A stretch of 64,000 bases of DNA from Epicoccum nigrum (taxonomy: Eukaryota > Ascomycota > Dothideomycetes > Pleosporales > Didymellaceae). Positions 54,704 to 64,000 of the stretch are shown piece after piece (the first letter of the stretch is position 1; the number at the start of each line of letters is the position of its first letter). The DNA is taken from the NCBI GenBank assembly GCA_002116315.1, contig KZ107851.1, positions 62,001 through 126,000 of the forward strand, given 5' to 3'. Below the pieces are notes generated by a model that had not been told where the DNA came from, made no database searches, and saw nothing but the letters and a program-made list of their open reading frames with translations. A program made the position numbers and the translations under genes.

Positions 54704-56902
54704 ATGGACAAATTGAAGATCCCGCAGAAGACTCGCACAGCTCGCAACAGGCTCGCTGAAGCTGTCTCGCGCGGAAATGGCACCGGATCCCTTGCCGTAC
54801 CTCCCTCTACACTTGCAATCAACGACAACGCTAGCACGACTGGTGTGAACGAGGGTTTCCCTGGCCAGTCCGCTGCACGCGATTTCGCAGTCCCGGAACA
54901 AGATCAAGTGCAGCAACCCCATCTTGAGCCTCCGACCTCACTGCAGTCTTCGGTGGATGCGGGCAAGCGCGTGCCTGCGCCTCCTCCCAAAGATGTCCGC
55001 ACGCCAAAGACACGAGGGTCTGTCCGACCCTGACATGCGAGGAAAGAGCGACTGCTAACATGCACCAAGCAAACCATCGCCTTTGGTGCCTCAAAGAGCC
55101 AGAAGCAACTCAGCACCGCACCGGGCGCTGGACCAGCAACGTGCATCTCCACAGCAACACAGTCCTTACAATCGACCTTCACCTGGTGTGCGCCAAGCCA
55201 GTATTGGAATTCGCCGTATGCCGTCCTTGACAAACCTAAACCAGTATTCACAGACTGCAAATCTCTCTTCACACCGACTCAGCCAGCCACTGGATACCTT
55301 ACAAGAAGACCGGGAGTTCGAAAGGAGGCCGTCAAAATCAAGCGAATCGACACTCACCCAAACCCCACCCGGTAGGCTACACAAGGTCAAGAGCGCCATA
55401 CAGACGAGAGTCCCGTTCTGGAACATCCCCAGCAGCAAAGACAAGGAGAAGCCCCAGGAGCTAGTCGGTCCATCCGCCCAGAACCCCGTCGATGAAGGCA
55501 TGGACTACACGTCAGACATGGTGGATGTCATGGACACACTTGGTAGGACTGTCTGGACCGCATTGGTAAACGTGAGCTGACTCATCTAGATCCTGAAGTT
55601 GCGACTCTGACATCCTTGACTAATCTGCAGAACTCGCTGTTCGTGCCCAACCTGCCCTTCTTTAACCGGCGCCCTACCTACAACCTGCGACGAGCTCCAA
55701 GTGAGACCGAAAGCCTGGAAGAAATTAACCGCATTTTAGCCCCAGCACATGCGGCCCAGACTGGTGCTGATATGCAGATGCCTCCCAGGATTCAGCGGAC
55801 CGCGACTGAGGGCACGACGGCGACGCTTGCCACGATCGATTCTCAGCTGAGCGATTCGCGCTATGCCGTACTCCCACAGGGTACCTCTCTAGAAGGCTGG
55901 TCTAAGCACGACAAGTCGGAGGTGAACGATCACGTTCGGCACATGCTGCATTCGAAGCGATCGAAGTTCAAGCGCTCGATGAGAGGTTTTGGGCAGTACG
56001 TGAGGAAGCCGCTGGGCTTCTTGGTCACGCTCTATGCCACACTGATTACCCTCTTCGGTCTCGCCTGGGTGTTGTTTCTGATCGGCTGGATCAACGTCGG
56101 CGGCAAGCAGATCTATGTCGTTCACGTCATTGACAGCGTGCTGGTCGCTCTGTTCGGCGTTGTTGGCTACGGTCTCGCTCCTTTCCGCGCCGTTGACACC
56201 TACCACATGATCTACATTGCTCACTACCACCACTACACGTGGTCTCGCAGGAAGAAGGATATGCTGCCCGCGCTGCACGACCAGAATGACCTGCCTTCCA
56301 CAAACGCGCCTATCACCGGCCCCCGCACCACAGACCCAGAAGATCCCGAGAAGCAGTGGGAGTTCACTGTCCTGACGCCCAAGCAGCAGGCCAAGCTCGA
56401 GCACCACCAGGAAAAGTTCTGCAAGTCGCATTCCTTCTACAAGCCCCACGAGACCGAGACGCACTACGCGTTCCCGCTGCGCTTCCTCGTCGCGATCGTC
56501 GTCCTGCTCGACTGCCACTCCCTTCTGCAGATCTCGCTCGGCGCCACCACCTGGGGCATCTATTACAAAGATCGGCACTTTGCCATCACAACGGTCATCC
56601 TGATCTGCTCCATCACCTGCAACGCCACGGCCGGCCTCCTGATCTGGCTCGGCGACAAGCGAACAAGGAAAACGGACGTGCTCGAGCGCATGAACAGACA
56701 GGAGCTCACTGACGAGGCCATCAAGAAGGTCGAGAAGAAGAAGGAGCGCGAGAGCGAGAGCGAAAGCGACGAGTTCAGTAAGAATGAGCGCAAGGGCCGT
56801 GTCAGCCTTGATGCGATCAGGAGGAAGGCACTGGGCAGTAGCAGCGACAGCAGCGCGACGCGGTTCGACCCACAGCCGACGGCGCAGAACCCATATCCAT
56901 AG
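54704..56902 (+). CDS. DUF2985 integral membrane protein
   Basis: Three exons (54704-55017, 55070-55542, 55590-56902) join in frame to 699 residues. Donor 1 (GTCTGT) is weak, but the join is in phase and has a GCTAAC branch site. Residues 1-330 are Ser/Pro/Gln-rich and disordered. Four hydrophobic segments follow: PLGFLVTLYATLITLFGLAWVLFLIGW, HVIDSVLVALFGVVGYGLAP, FPLRFLVAIVVLLDCHSLLQISLG and FAITTVILICSITCNATAGLLIWLG, which with VDTYHMIYIAHYHHYTW and GATTWGIYY match DUF2985 (PF11204), a fungal family of unknown function. The C-terminal tail is Lys/Glu/Ser-rich and cytosolic in character. It may act at the plasma membrane or endomembranes; the biochemical role is not known. Confidence 0.87.
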
Positions 56903-58411
56903 GTGTGGAGTCTTGCGGTGTCCTTTCATGCAGCGTTCTTAGCGGATACCATAATTTTTATTTTATTTTGGCGGGACCTTTCGCGCTAATATGTAGGAAT
57001 ATGAATGCTTAATAGAGGATAGGTACTCTGCTCTTGAGATGCTACGACTGCGGTGGCGTGTCTTATGTATTGTTACTGCATACTGCACTTTGTGAGCGCT
57101 GATTAGACAATTGGCTTGGCACTGTGAAAGCTTCCGAGTGAGCAAAAGGCGAAGGGTGAAAGCGCGGCTGATGTCATATTGTAGTCATACTTGAGACCCC
57201 CTTTTGGATAGTGCAGAGGCTGGGAATCCGGGGCGAATGGCACTTGCAGTCAAGGGTGGGTGCTGTGCTGGCTTTCGCCTGCTCTGCTCTGGCAGACAGC
57301 GTTTTGACACGTTTGGTTGGTCGGCTGTGGCAACGGAAGCATGGCATTCTTTCCTGTGTGGCGCCTTTCTCATTGACGCAGGCCGGTGGTGTCGTCCTAG
57401 CGTGATTGTGATTGTTGACGAGCGTGGAAGGGAGAAAAGAAGGCGAGACGAAGCCACGAATATGGCTGAGTACCTGCCCTTTCAGACTAACGGGAAGCAT
57501 ACACTTGGAAGCCCGTTGGCTTGGTTGCACTCAACCCACGCCCCGCGGTTGCTTCAGGGCAAGTCGTTCTGCCTTTTCCAGGTACATTTCCGGCGTGCTT
57601 GGATTGTCAAATAGGCAGTGGTGCGTGGAATGCGCCGCGACGACTGTCGCGTTGGTCTGCGGTGGAGGCAGTCTATGCGGTTTAGTCCCAGCTGGACCAT
57701 GCGAATTTTCTCGTGGGAGGATGGGTTGGATTCGCGGCTCTGGATCTATTGCAGGCGGATTCTTCACCAGCGAAGGAAACTTTCGATTACATCCTAAGGC
57801 ATCTGCAGCTGGTGGTGAGGGTGGATGGTTTGTCGCCTTGTCATACCCCCCTCAACTCTATTCAAGCACACCAAACCCCATCAGGCGCAACCACAAGCAG
57901 CCCGCCCGTTTACACACCCTGCATATCATCGCCCTTTCGAGCCCAACAAGCACATACAACCATCAGGTCTCAGAGAGCTGAGCCAGAACGAAGCAGTAGG
58001 TGAGGCCAAACCGAGGCTCGGCGAAGGAAGCCTCCAGCGTGAGAAGAGGCTAGCTGGCGTTGTTGTGCGCCGCTCATGTTGCAGGATGTGCCTGCAAGTC
58101 GGGAGGTGGAAGCGGTTGAACGGCTGGGCAGTTTCGCTGCATGGCTTCGGTGGGATGGCTATCTCGTATTATGAAATGCGGTGCCTTGCGATGTGCCACG
58201 TCGATGTTATCTGGAGCGGCGGACTGATAGATCAACCTTGTCAGCGATCAAGAGGACCGGTCTTCCACAGCCCGTGCAGAGCGCTGTTTGGCAGCATACA
58301 GCACCTTGCCACAGGGTTTTGCAGATGTGAAGTCGATCAGACCCTGTTCGGGATAGGATTCTTGACAGCCAGACCTGGCGAGGCTTATCAAGCATGTAAC
58401 CGAACCCAGGC
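56903..58411. other. Intergenic between convergent genes, no gene seen
   Basis: 1.5 kb. Many overlapping frames in both directions (for example 57412-57981 plus, 57174-57530 minus) have no conserved features. A plus frame of 338 codons (57825-58841) is antisense to the VPS51 3' end. Confidence 0.45.
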
Positions 58412-59266
58412 TCAGTCTGATCCGGCGTCTTCGTTCAAGATGCTCTCGCAAGCTGCCCTGAGTTCTTGGACACCAGCGACATTTCGCCATTTATCCAGGA
58501 TCTTGGAAACCTCCTCCCACTCCTTCGCTGCCTCCTCTTCCTGCTCCTGGTCGATTAGATCACGCAGACGTCTGGGCGTGCCCAGCACCCATCTTACAGT
58601 TTCTTGCTGCTTCCGCTTCTTTGCGGTCTCCTCTTCTTCTGTTGAGTCTCCCTGTACGTGTATATCGATGCCCAGACCTTCGGGCTTATTCTGGAGGTTT
58701 TGCATGGAGGATGAAAGGGAAGCAGCGGTCTCGGCGATGTGTGCGATGGCTGGGCCAAGTGTGTGGGTAGTAGGAGCAAGCGGATCCATGTTTCCGCGCA
58801 TGCGGCGGATGGTGCTGGTGGCAGAGAGCAGCTTGGAATAGTTATCGTAGACGAGCGATTTTCTGTCGCTATCCAGGTTTCGTATTTCTACAAAGAGTCA
58901 GCAAGATGCATATGCTACAATACGTGTGCACAACATACGCGAGACAAGGTCTGCTTCTACTTTCAACACCCCCTTCAGGCCCTCCTTCGCAAGCAAGCTG
59001 TCCACAAAGGCCTCGGCATTAAAGTCGGCAGCGTCCAGCTCAGTCAACGTCTCGTCCTCCTCTGGACCCAGTCCTGTCCGTGTAGACTCCTCTGATATCT
59101 TGGCATCTGCCTCCTTCTGCACGTTCTTGATTCCATAATAATCTCTGAGAGCTGCGCGGTTGCGTCGCGCATTTGGCGGAGGTCGTGTGGAGCTGTCGAA
59201 CGAATTACGTGTGGACGAAGGGCTCCGTATGGACGAGCTGGGGCGAGGAGAAGCTATGGTCGACAT
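58412..59266 (-). CDS. VPS51: GARP complex subunit Vps51-like
   Basis: Two exons (58939-59266 and 58412-58887) give 267 residues with intron GTATGT..TGTAG. The Vps51/Vps67 domain (PF08700) is recognised from ALRDYYGIKN, then FNAEAFVDSLLAKEGLKGVLKVEADLVSQIRNLDSDRKSLVYDNYSKLLSATSTIRRM. The remainder (LRDLIDQEQEEEAAKEWEEVSKILDKW) is coiled-coil. Vps51 is the small subunit of the GARP tether with Vps52-54, binding Tlg1 for endosome-to-Golgi retrograde transport. The short length is like that of yeast Vps51. It faces RMI1 across a 214-base divergent promoter. Confidence 0.88.
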
Positions 59267-59401
59267 TGCGCGGTGGTTTCTGAGAATCTCACGAGCTAAA
59301 CGCTATGCCACATGTCCTTCGAGACGTGAGGTCGTCGCATGCAGGAGCTCGGTGCTTAGCCGAGACCGCCATTAGAAACAGCTCCCCACGTCATTCAGGC
59401 G

Positions 59402-59407
59402 ACGCGT
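59402..59407. promoter_or_regulatory. MCB candidate in the VPS51/RMI1 divergent promoter
   Basis: ACGCGT lies 74 bases before the RMI1 ATG, a typical distance for MBF sites of replication and repair genes. Confidence 0.35.
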
Positions 59408-59480
59408 CTTCCCCAACTTTTCCCCGTGGAAAATTGGAACTTTGTCAGTGATCACTAACAAACTCCAATCAGTCGCCAAC

Positions 59481-60170
59481 ATGGCAAATAACGTTGCAGC
59501 AGAGCTAATGCAACACCTCGCAGCGAAGCATCTTCATCCGAAACCAGCTTGGCTGCAGAGCTTCCTTACAACTACACGGCCAAACACTGCACTCGCTGCA
59601 CTGAAGCAGACGTGTCTCTTCCGTCTCCTTGCAACTGACATCACATCGTCACTAGATCAGCCTGCAGCTTCAGTCTTGCCAGCAGACGTCTTGAAAGGTC
59701 AAGTGCAATCTCGCAACCTTGCCGGTCCAATCCTCTGTCAAGTGCTCGATATCGAAGACATTGGGCAGTCACGCTGGTCGCAGGTCGAGGCGATCGAAGC
59801 TGCAGAGCGTGGCGAGACAACCAAAGGGCGAGAAATTATCAGAGTGATCGAGCCTGAGGACAACGATTCTAGCGAGTCTGCTGCGCCTGCACAGAGCAAG
59901 GGACCATTCAAATTGCTCCTGCAGGATGCGAAGGGAGCTCAGGTTTATGCGCTGGACCTCAGAGGTGTTGAGGGAATCAATACGAACATGAGCATGGGTG
60001 CCAAGCTCTTGCTGCGCAACATCGAGGTGCGGAGAGCGGTGCTCATGCTCGAGCCTGGCAATGTGCAGACTCTGGGCGGGAAGCTTGAGGCGCTCGATAT
60101 GGCGTGGAAGGCTGGGAGGAAAGGCCGGCTAATCAACTCAGCAAAGGCTGGTGGAGAGTCTATGGAGTGA
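59481..60170 (+). CDS. RMI1: RecQ-mediated genome instability protein 1
   Basis: An intronless 229-residue protein starting MANNVAAELMQHLAAKHLHP. The N-terminal three-helix segment (PAWLQSFLTTTRPNTALAALKQTCLFRLLATDI) and the following OB fold (LAGPILCQVLDIEDIGQSRWSQVEAIEAAERGE, FKLLLQDAKGAQVYALDLRGVEGI, GAKLLLRNIEVRRAVLMLEPGNVQTLGGKLEALD) match Rmi1 (DUF1767 plus OB domain). With Top3 and the RecQ helicase Sgs1/BLM it dissolves double Holliday junctions. It ends after the OB fold, as in yeast Rmi1, without the long C-terminal region of animal proteins. Confidence 0.92.
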   Translation: MANNVAAELMQHLAAKHLHPKPAWLQSFLTTTRPNTALAALKQTCLFRLLATDITSSLDQPAASVLPADVLKGQVQSRNLAGPILCQVLDIEDIGQSRWSQVEAIEAAERGETTKGREIIRVIEPEDNDSSESAAPAQSKGPFKLLLQDAKGAQVYALDLRGVEGINTNMSMGAKLLLRNIEVRRAVLMLEPGNVQTLGGKLEALDMAWKAGRKGRLINSAKAGGESME

Positions 60171-60376
60171 GTGTGCATCGTGGCTTGCGTTAGCGTGCTT
60201 GGTTGCATATCTTTTTGTCAGCTCAGCCTGGTGGGTGTGTTGCCTCCAACACTGCCTCCCCTATCTTTCGAACACACTACATTCTCCTCTGTCGCTTCAC
60301 CAAAGATCATGCCCGGCTTGTTCGGGCTCTTTCATTGCTTCCTGTGGCTGCGCATTCTCCCTTGATTCGAATCAAA

Positions 60377-62739
60377 ATGCTTTGCACCACATGTCTGGGC
60401 GTGTTAGAAGAGTGTCGAAATCTCATTCTTTTCGACCCTCACGGCTGTGAAATCCCCGAAACCACGGCCGGGAAAAGAATCTTCAGACAAGGCACTATCG
60501 ACACAACGGCGTTAGAATTGGGTCCCGTAAGGACTATACTATCAGATACTACCCCTTATCACGATGTTGTAATTGATCCGGAGGATTATATTGAAAATAT
60601 TCTAAACACCCTTGATACCTCCAGCGACGAAGAAGAGCTGACCCCTCATCATACAACCAATAGTCAGCCAGTATTACCTGCTCAAAGGAAATCTGTACGC
60701 CGGAAAATCACTGAGAGACATGCTATATACGGTCAACACACCGCACTCGCAAACCTGAAAGCCGCAGCGGGGAGTGGATGTCAGATATGCTGGCAGACTT
60801 GGAGCTTGTTATGCAGTGAGAAATCTAATACTGGCATCGGGATCTCGGAAGTCCACGAAGCGGTTGAATCTGAAGAAATATATTTTCGCACTTGTATTGT
60901 TGTAAATAACAAGGTCTTCGAGGACACGGAATTCTCTGTCGATATATACTACGACGGAACAGACTGCCCCCAGAAAGTCTGCAGGTTCCGTCTTCTTCCC
61001 GGTTTTCGTATGTATGGGATTTCTTGGAACTGTTACAATTGCTGACTTGATTAGACGAACGGAATACCACTCCTCCCAGCAGAGTAAACTCTAGCAATAC
61101 TGGATCGCTCGTGTCTTTACAAATCACAAAGAAGTGGCTAGACAATTGTGTCACTGGCCACGCCTCATGCAAATCTGAGCTGCGAAGTGGCCGCTGGTAT
61201 CCAAGTCGACTTTTGGATTTGGGGGATCCAGCCCAGGATGGACTCACCAGTCCGCGACTCATCACCACAAAATCACACAGCCTTGAAGGACATTACACTA
61301 CCTTGAGTCACCGATGGGGCCAGGCTAAATTCTTGCAACTCAAGCGACACAATTCGCAGGAACTTCATCGCAGAATCCCAATTGCTGAGCTACCTCAAAC
61401 TTTTCGAGAGGCCATTCTCATCTCTAAGTCCTTACGGATTCGCTACCTGTGGATTGACTCCCTGTGTATCGTCCAAGATGACCCCTCTGATTGGGCTCTC
61501 GAAGCGAGTAAGATGCATATGGTGTACTCCAATTCACACTGCAACATAGCTGCTTCTCATGCAGAGGACAGTACCGAGGGGTTGTTTAGAGACCGTGACC
61601 CTCGTGCGTTGTGCAGCACAGAGGTCAACGTCTGTCCCAGCAGTCATCGCTCTACCCAAGCGTATCGACAGGCCCACGTGCTTGCAAACGACTTTGTAAT
61701 GTGGGACAGCATAGAAAGCTGCCCTCTGAACAAGCGTGGATGGGTGCTCCAGGAGAGAATCCTGGCACCACGTGTACTGCACTTTTCCCGGGACCAGATA
61801 TTCTTCGAGTGTCGTACAAGCATTGCATGTGAGCTGTACAATACTGGCTTGCCTAAGGATTATTATTCGCTGTTCCCTAAAGCGTCTGTTAAAGCCAACG
61901 ATGCATTCTCGAAGAAGGACAAGGCCTCCTGGTCTCGGATGTGGCATGACTTGGTAAGATTGTACTCCGGGATGTCCTTAACATACCCCAAAGATAAGCT
62001 GGCTGCAATATCAGGCGTTGCAAAGATGGTTCAATCGGTAATTCAGGACGAGTATGTGGCAGGGATGTGGCGCAAGGGTCTGTTGAAACAACTTTTGTGG
62101 ACTGTACTTCCCCCTACGATTCGCCCTCCGGCCTACCGTGCGCCGAGTTGGTCGTGGACTTCGATCGATGGGGTATTCTGGTTTGAAGGGAGTTATCGTA
62201 CCAATGAAGAAATGCAGGCGGAAGTAGTGGACTTGCATATTGAGTATGCCACGGAAGATCACACCGGACAAATTCTCAGTGGCTGGCTTGATTTGAAAGG
62301 CAGCTTACGGTCAGTACAATTGGAGAAGCATACTGATGAAAGAGAGTCCTTATTTGCTGTTATTAAACGCGCTGAACGGTCATCACAATTGGAGAGGGAC
62401 ACTGGTGAATCGGAGAAGTACACTGGTGAAGAAGAAAACTGGCTTGTGGTCTTCCAAGAAGGCGATGGAGAGCGTTTTGAAATACCGGCATCTCTCGATG
62501 ATGCATCTTTGGAGGACAATATCATCGTCCAACAAAGCGCAGCTGCAGAATACTTCTGCATGCACATCGTCAGTGAACTGTATTTGATTCTACGCCTTGT
62601 TGATCACACAAACAAGCTGTTTGAACGGATAGCGCTTGCCAAGAACTACTCTTGGGAAAGGCCTCCGTATGAAGAATCATTGGAAAACCTGCCGTGTCTC
62701 CGGTACCAAGACGGCAAGCACACAATCCGCATCATCTGA
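60377..62739 (+). CDS. HET-domain protein
   Basis: Two exons (60377-61007 and 61055-62739; intron GTATGT..GATTAG) give 771 residues. The N-terminus has Cys pairs MLCTTCLGVLEEC and CQICWQTW, a zinc-finger-like arrangement often found before HET domains. The HET core (about residues 288-465) contains TTLSHRWG, LRIRYLWIDSLCIVQDDPSDW, NSHCNIAASHAEDSTEGLF and RGWVLQERILAPRVLHFSRDQ, followed by RAPSWSWTSIDG. Near 62311-62440 a short unit (QLEKHTDERES / QLERDTGESEK / TGEEEN) is imperfectly repeated three times within the C-terminal domain. It is probably a regulator or effector of incompatibility-type cell death. A BTB protein gene follows on the same strand. Confidence 0.92.
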
Positions 62740-63232
62740 CGGATACTCAAGTGTATCTAAGCAACACATGAACAGTCTGTAATCCAACTCCACTATCAAC
62801 GTCTGTTAAAAAAACTACATGCAACCTTCTTCTGACATTCACAATTGTTCAAAGTGTCTGAATAGAACACAAGAAGTCCTTCTTGTAACCATCAGTGTCA
62901 GATGCGCACTCCAAAGCTTGTAATGGTACGAAGACCCATGCTTTCTCTACTGTAAATCAGGAAACGGCGCTGAGGCATCGCAAATGCGAAGCGCCTGCTT
63001 CCTCGACAAGGCCATCCGCTCGAACGCACTTGCCTCACTTGTCACTCTCACCTCCACCGGCAGGAGAAGGCAGACAGCGCTACTTCTTGCCTCTTCCATC
63101 GCTGACTTACTCACCCCACGAGACCTTCGACCCTACGGCCACGCTGTTCACAGTCATACCGCGCTGCCCCTCTGACCCCGAACCTGCCGCCGCTGTTCAC
63201 AGGCTGGACTCCAGCACTCATCACAGTGCATC
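62740..63232. other. Intergenic, BTB gene promoter
   Basis: About 490 bases. Featureless frames only. Confidence 0.45.
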
Positions 63233-63974
63233 ATGGCACGGCCATCGGGATCAGACTGGATCGTATCCGAGGCGAAACGCATGAAGTACGATTCAAGACA
63301 CATGGATGAATCATATGCTGACTTCAGTGCACAGATTCGATGATCTCGTACATGTGGAAGTGGGTACCGGCGAGAACTCGAAGGCCTACGCAATCTACAG
63401 CAGCACTCTTACCACGCGCTCCTTGTTCTTTCGAAAAGCACTCTCAGGCCCGTGGAAAGAGATCGAAGAAAGAGTCGTGCACTTGCCAGAGGACGACGTC
63501 AGGGCATTCGATCTCTATCTTCATTACATCTACAACAAAGAGTTCACCTGCAGCCCGTCAGACGACCAATACGGCGAGGAAGAGCGTGGTACCCTTGTGC
63601 GACTATACGTGTTGTGCGAAAAGTTGCAGGATCCTAAATCGAAGAACTGCATCATCAAAGCGTTGTCCGGTAGCATCTATAAAATTCGCTCCAACGGTAA
63701 TTGGAACATTCTGGAGTCTGCAGTCGTCGAAATCTTGTACAAAGGAACATTCAAAGGTTCGCCGGTACGTCGAATGCTCTTTGACATCTTCGCTCAAGGT
63801 GTTCCGTCAAATTTCGCGACAGCAGACTGGACCAACAAGTACCCAGAAGAATTTCTCCAAGACCTTGCTGTAAGTCTTATGACTACCTTCGACCTCGATG
63901 TGCGCCGGGCTGCACCGTTACCACGCGAGGGCAAAGTTGTAGCTTACTTGGAGAAAGAAGAACAAGTGGAATAA
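63233..63974 (+). CDS. BTB/POZ-domain protein
   Basis: Two exons (63233-63285 and 63335-63974) give 230 residues: MARPSGSDWIVSEAKRMK joins to FDDLVHVEVGTGENSKAYAIYSS. The intron is GTACGA..GCACAG with a GCTGAC branch site. The BTB fold is visible as VHVEVG..AYAIYSSTLTTRSLFFRKAL, VVHLPEDDVRAFDLYLHYIYN and LVRLYVLCEKLQDPKSKNCIIKAL. This small stand-alone BTB type, without kelch or MATH repeats, is common and expanded in filamentous ascomycetes; its role is usually unknown. An alternative unspliced start at 63306 (MNHMLTSVHRFDD) would give 222 residues. The spliced form is preferred because it places the usual short leader before the BTB. Confidence 0.85.
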
Positions 63975-64000
63975 TCCCAAACGTGGGTTACTCCAAGTTG

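Noticed and set aside
55889..56929. A 346-codon minus-strand frame
   Set aside because: Antisense to the DUF2985 gene, whose membrane segments and motifs are clearly on the plus strand.
57825..58841. A 338-codon plus frame
   Set aside because: Its 3' part is antisense to VPS51 and the rest has no recognisable feature.
1..64000. Secondary-metabolite cluster or CRISPR-like arrays
   Set aside because: No polyketide, NRPS, terpene or P450 genes and no regularly spaced repeats were found; the repeats present are microsatellites or TIRs.

Overview
The window is nuclear DNA from a filamentous ascomycete (Pezizomycotina, most likely a Dothideomycete-like fungus). Evidence: protein genes split by 45-60 nt introns with GT/AG ends and CTAAC/CTGAC-type branch sites, three HET-domain genes (a family characteristic of filamentous ascomycetes), a Zn2Cys6 regulator, a DUF2985 membrane protein, a Skt5/Chs4 chitin-synthase activator and an intact Fot1/pogo-type transposon. 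No rRNA, tRNA, CRISPR or prokaryotic operon structure was seen. Exon joins were read by eye from splice signals, frame continuity and family conservation.

Left part (1-18.6 kb) is accessory in character. It holds a membrane-anchored HET protein running off the left edge, a secreted Cys-rich/carbohydrate-binding-like protein with a frame problem, a HET-NACHT (NLR-like) protein, a CSC1/OSCA-type channel, a gene-poor stretch with a short TIR element, a TATA-driven small secreted protein, and a duplicated 100-bp module ending in a GAG microsatellite.

Centre and right (18.7-60.2 kb) is mostly conserved housekeeping: APC2, an F-box protein, SMC6, SKT5/CHS4 (with a 12-nt terminal exon completing a CAAX box), ASF1 (with an apparent GC-AG intron), the transposon (35653-37442), a Zn2Cys6 factor, a Whi5/Nrm1-like repressor, a metzincin-jacalin protease, phosphatidylserine synthase, GAR1, cytosolic threonyl-tRNA synthetase, a DUF2985 protein, VPS51 and RMI1. 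Several act in cell-cycle control and chromosome maintenance (APC2, SMC6, ASF1, WHI5-like, RMI1). Three of them have an MluI-box (ACGCGT) in the proximal promoter. GAR1/THS1 and VPS51/RMI1 are close head-to-head pairs.

The right end (60.3-64 kb) becomes accessory again, with a third HET-domain gene followed by a BTB/POZ protein. I did not find a clear-cut new system. The strongest unusual signals are the CAAX micro-exon, the ASF1 GC-AG intron, the intact pogo element sitting in a possible gene, the transmembrane HET protein, the duplicated VPGN-WD module, and the low-complexity insertion beside motif 3 of ThrRS.
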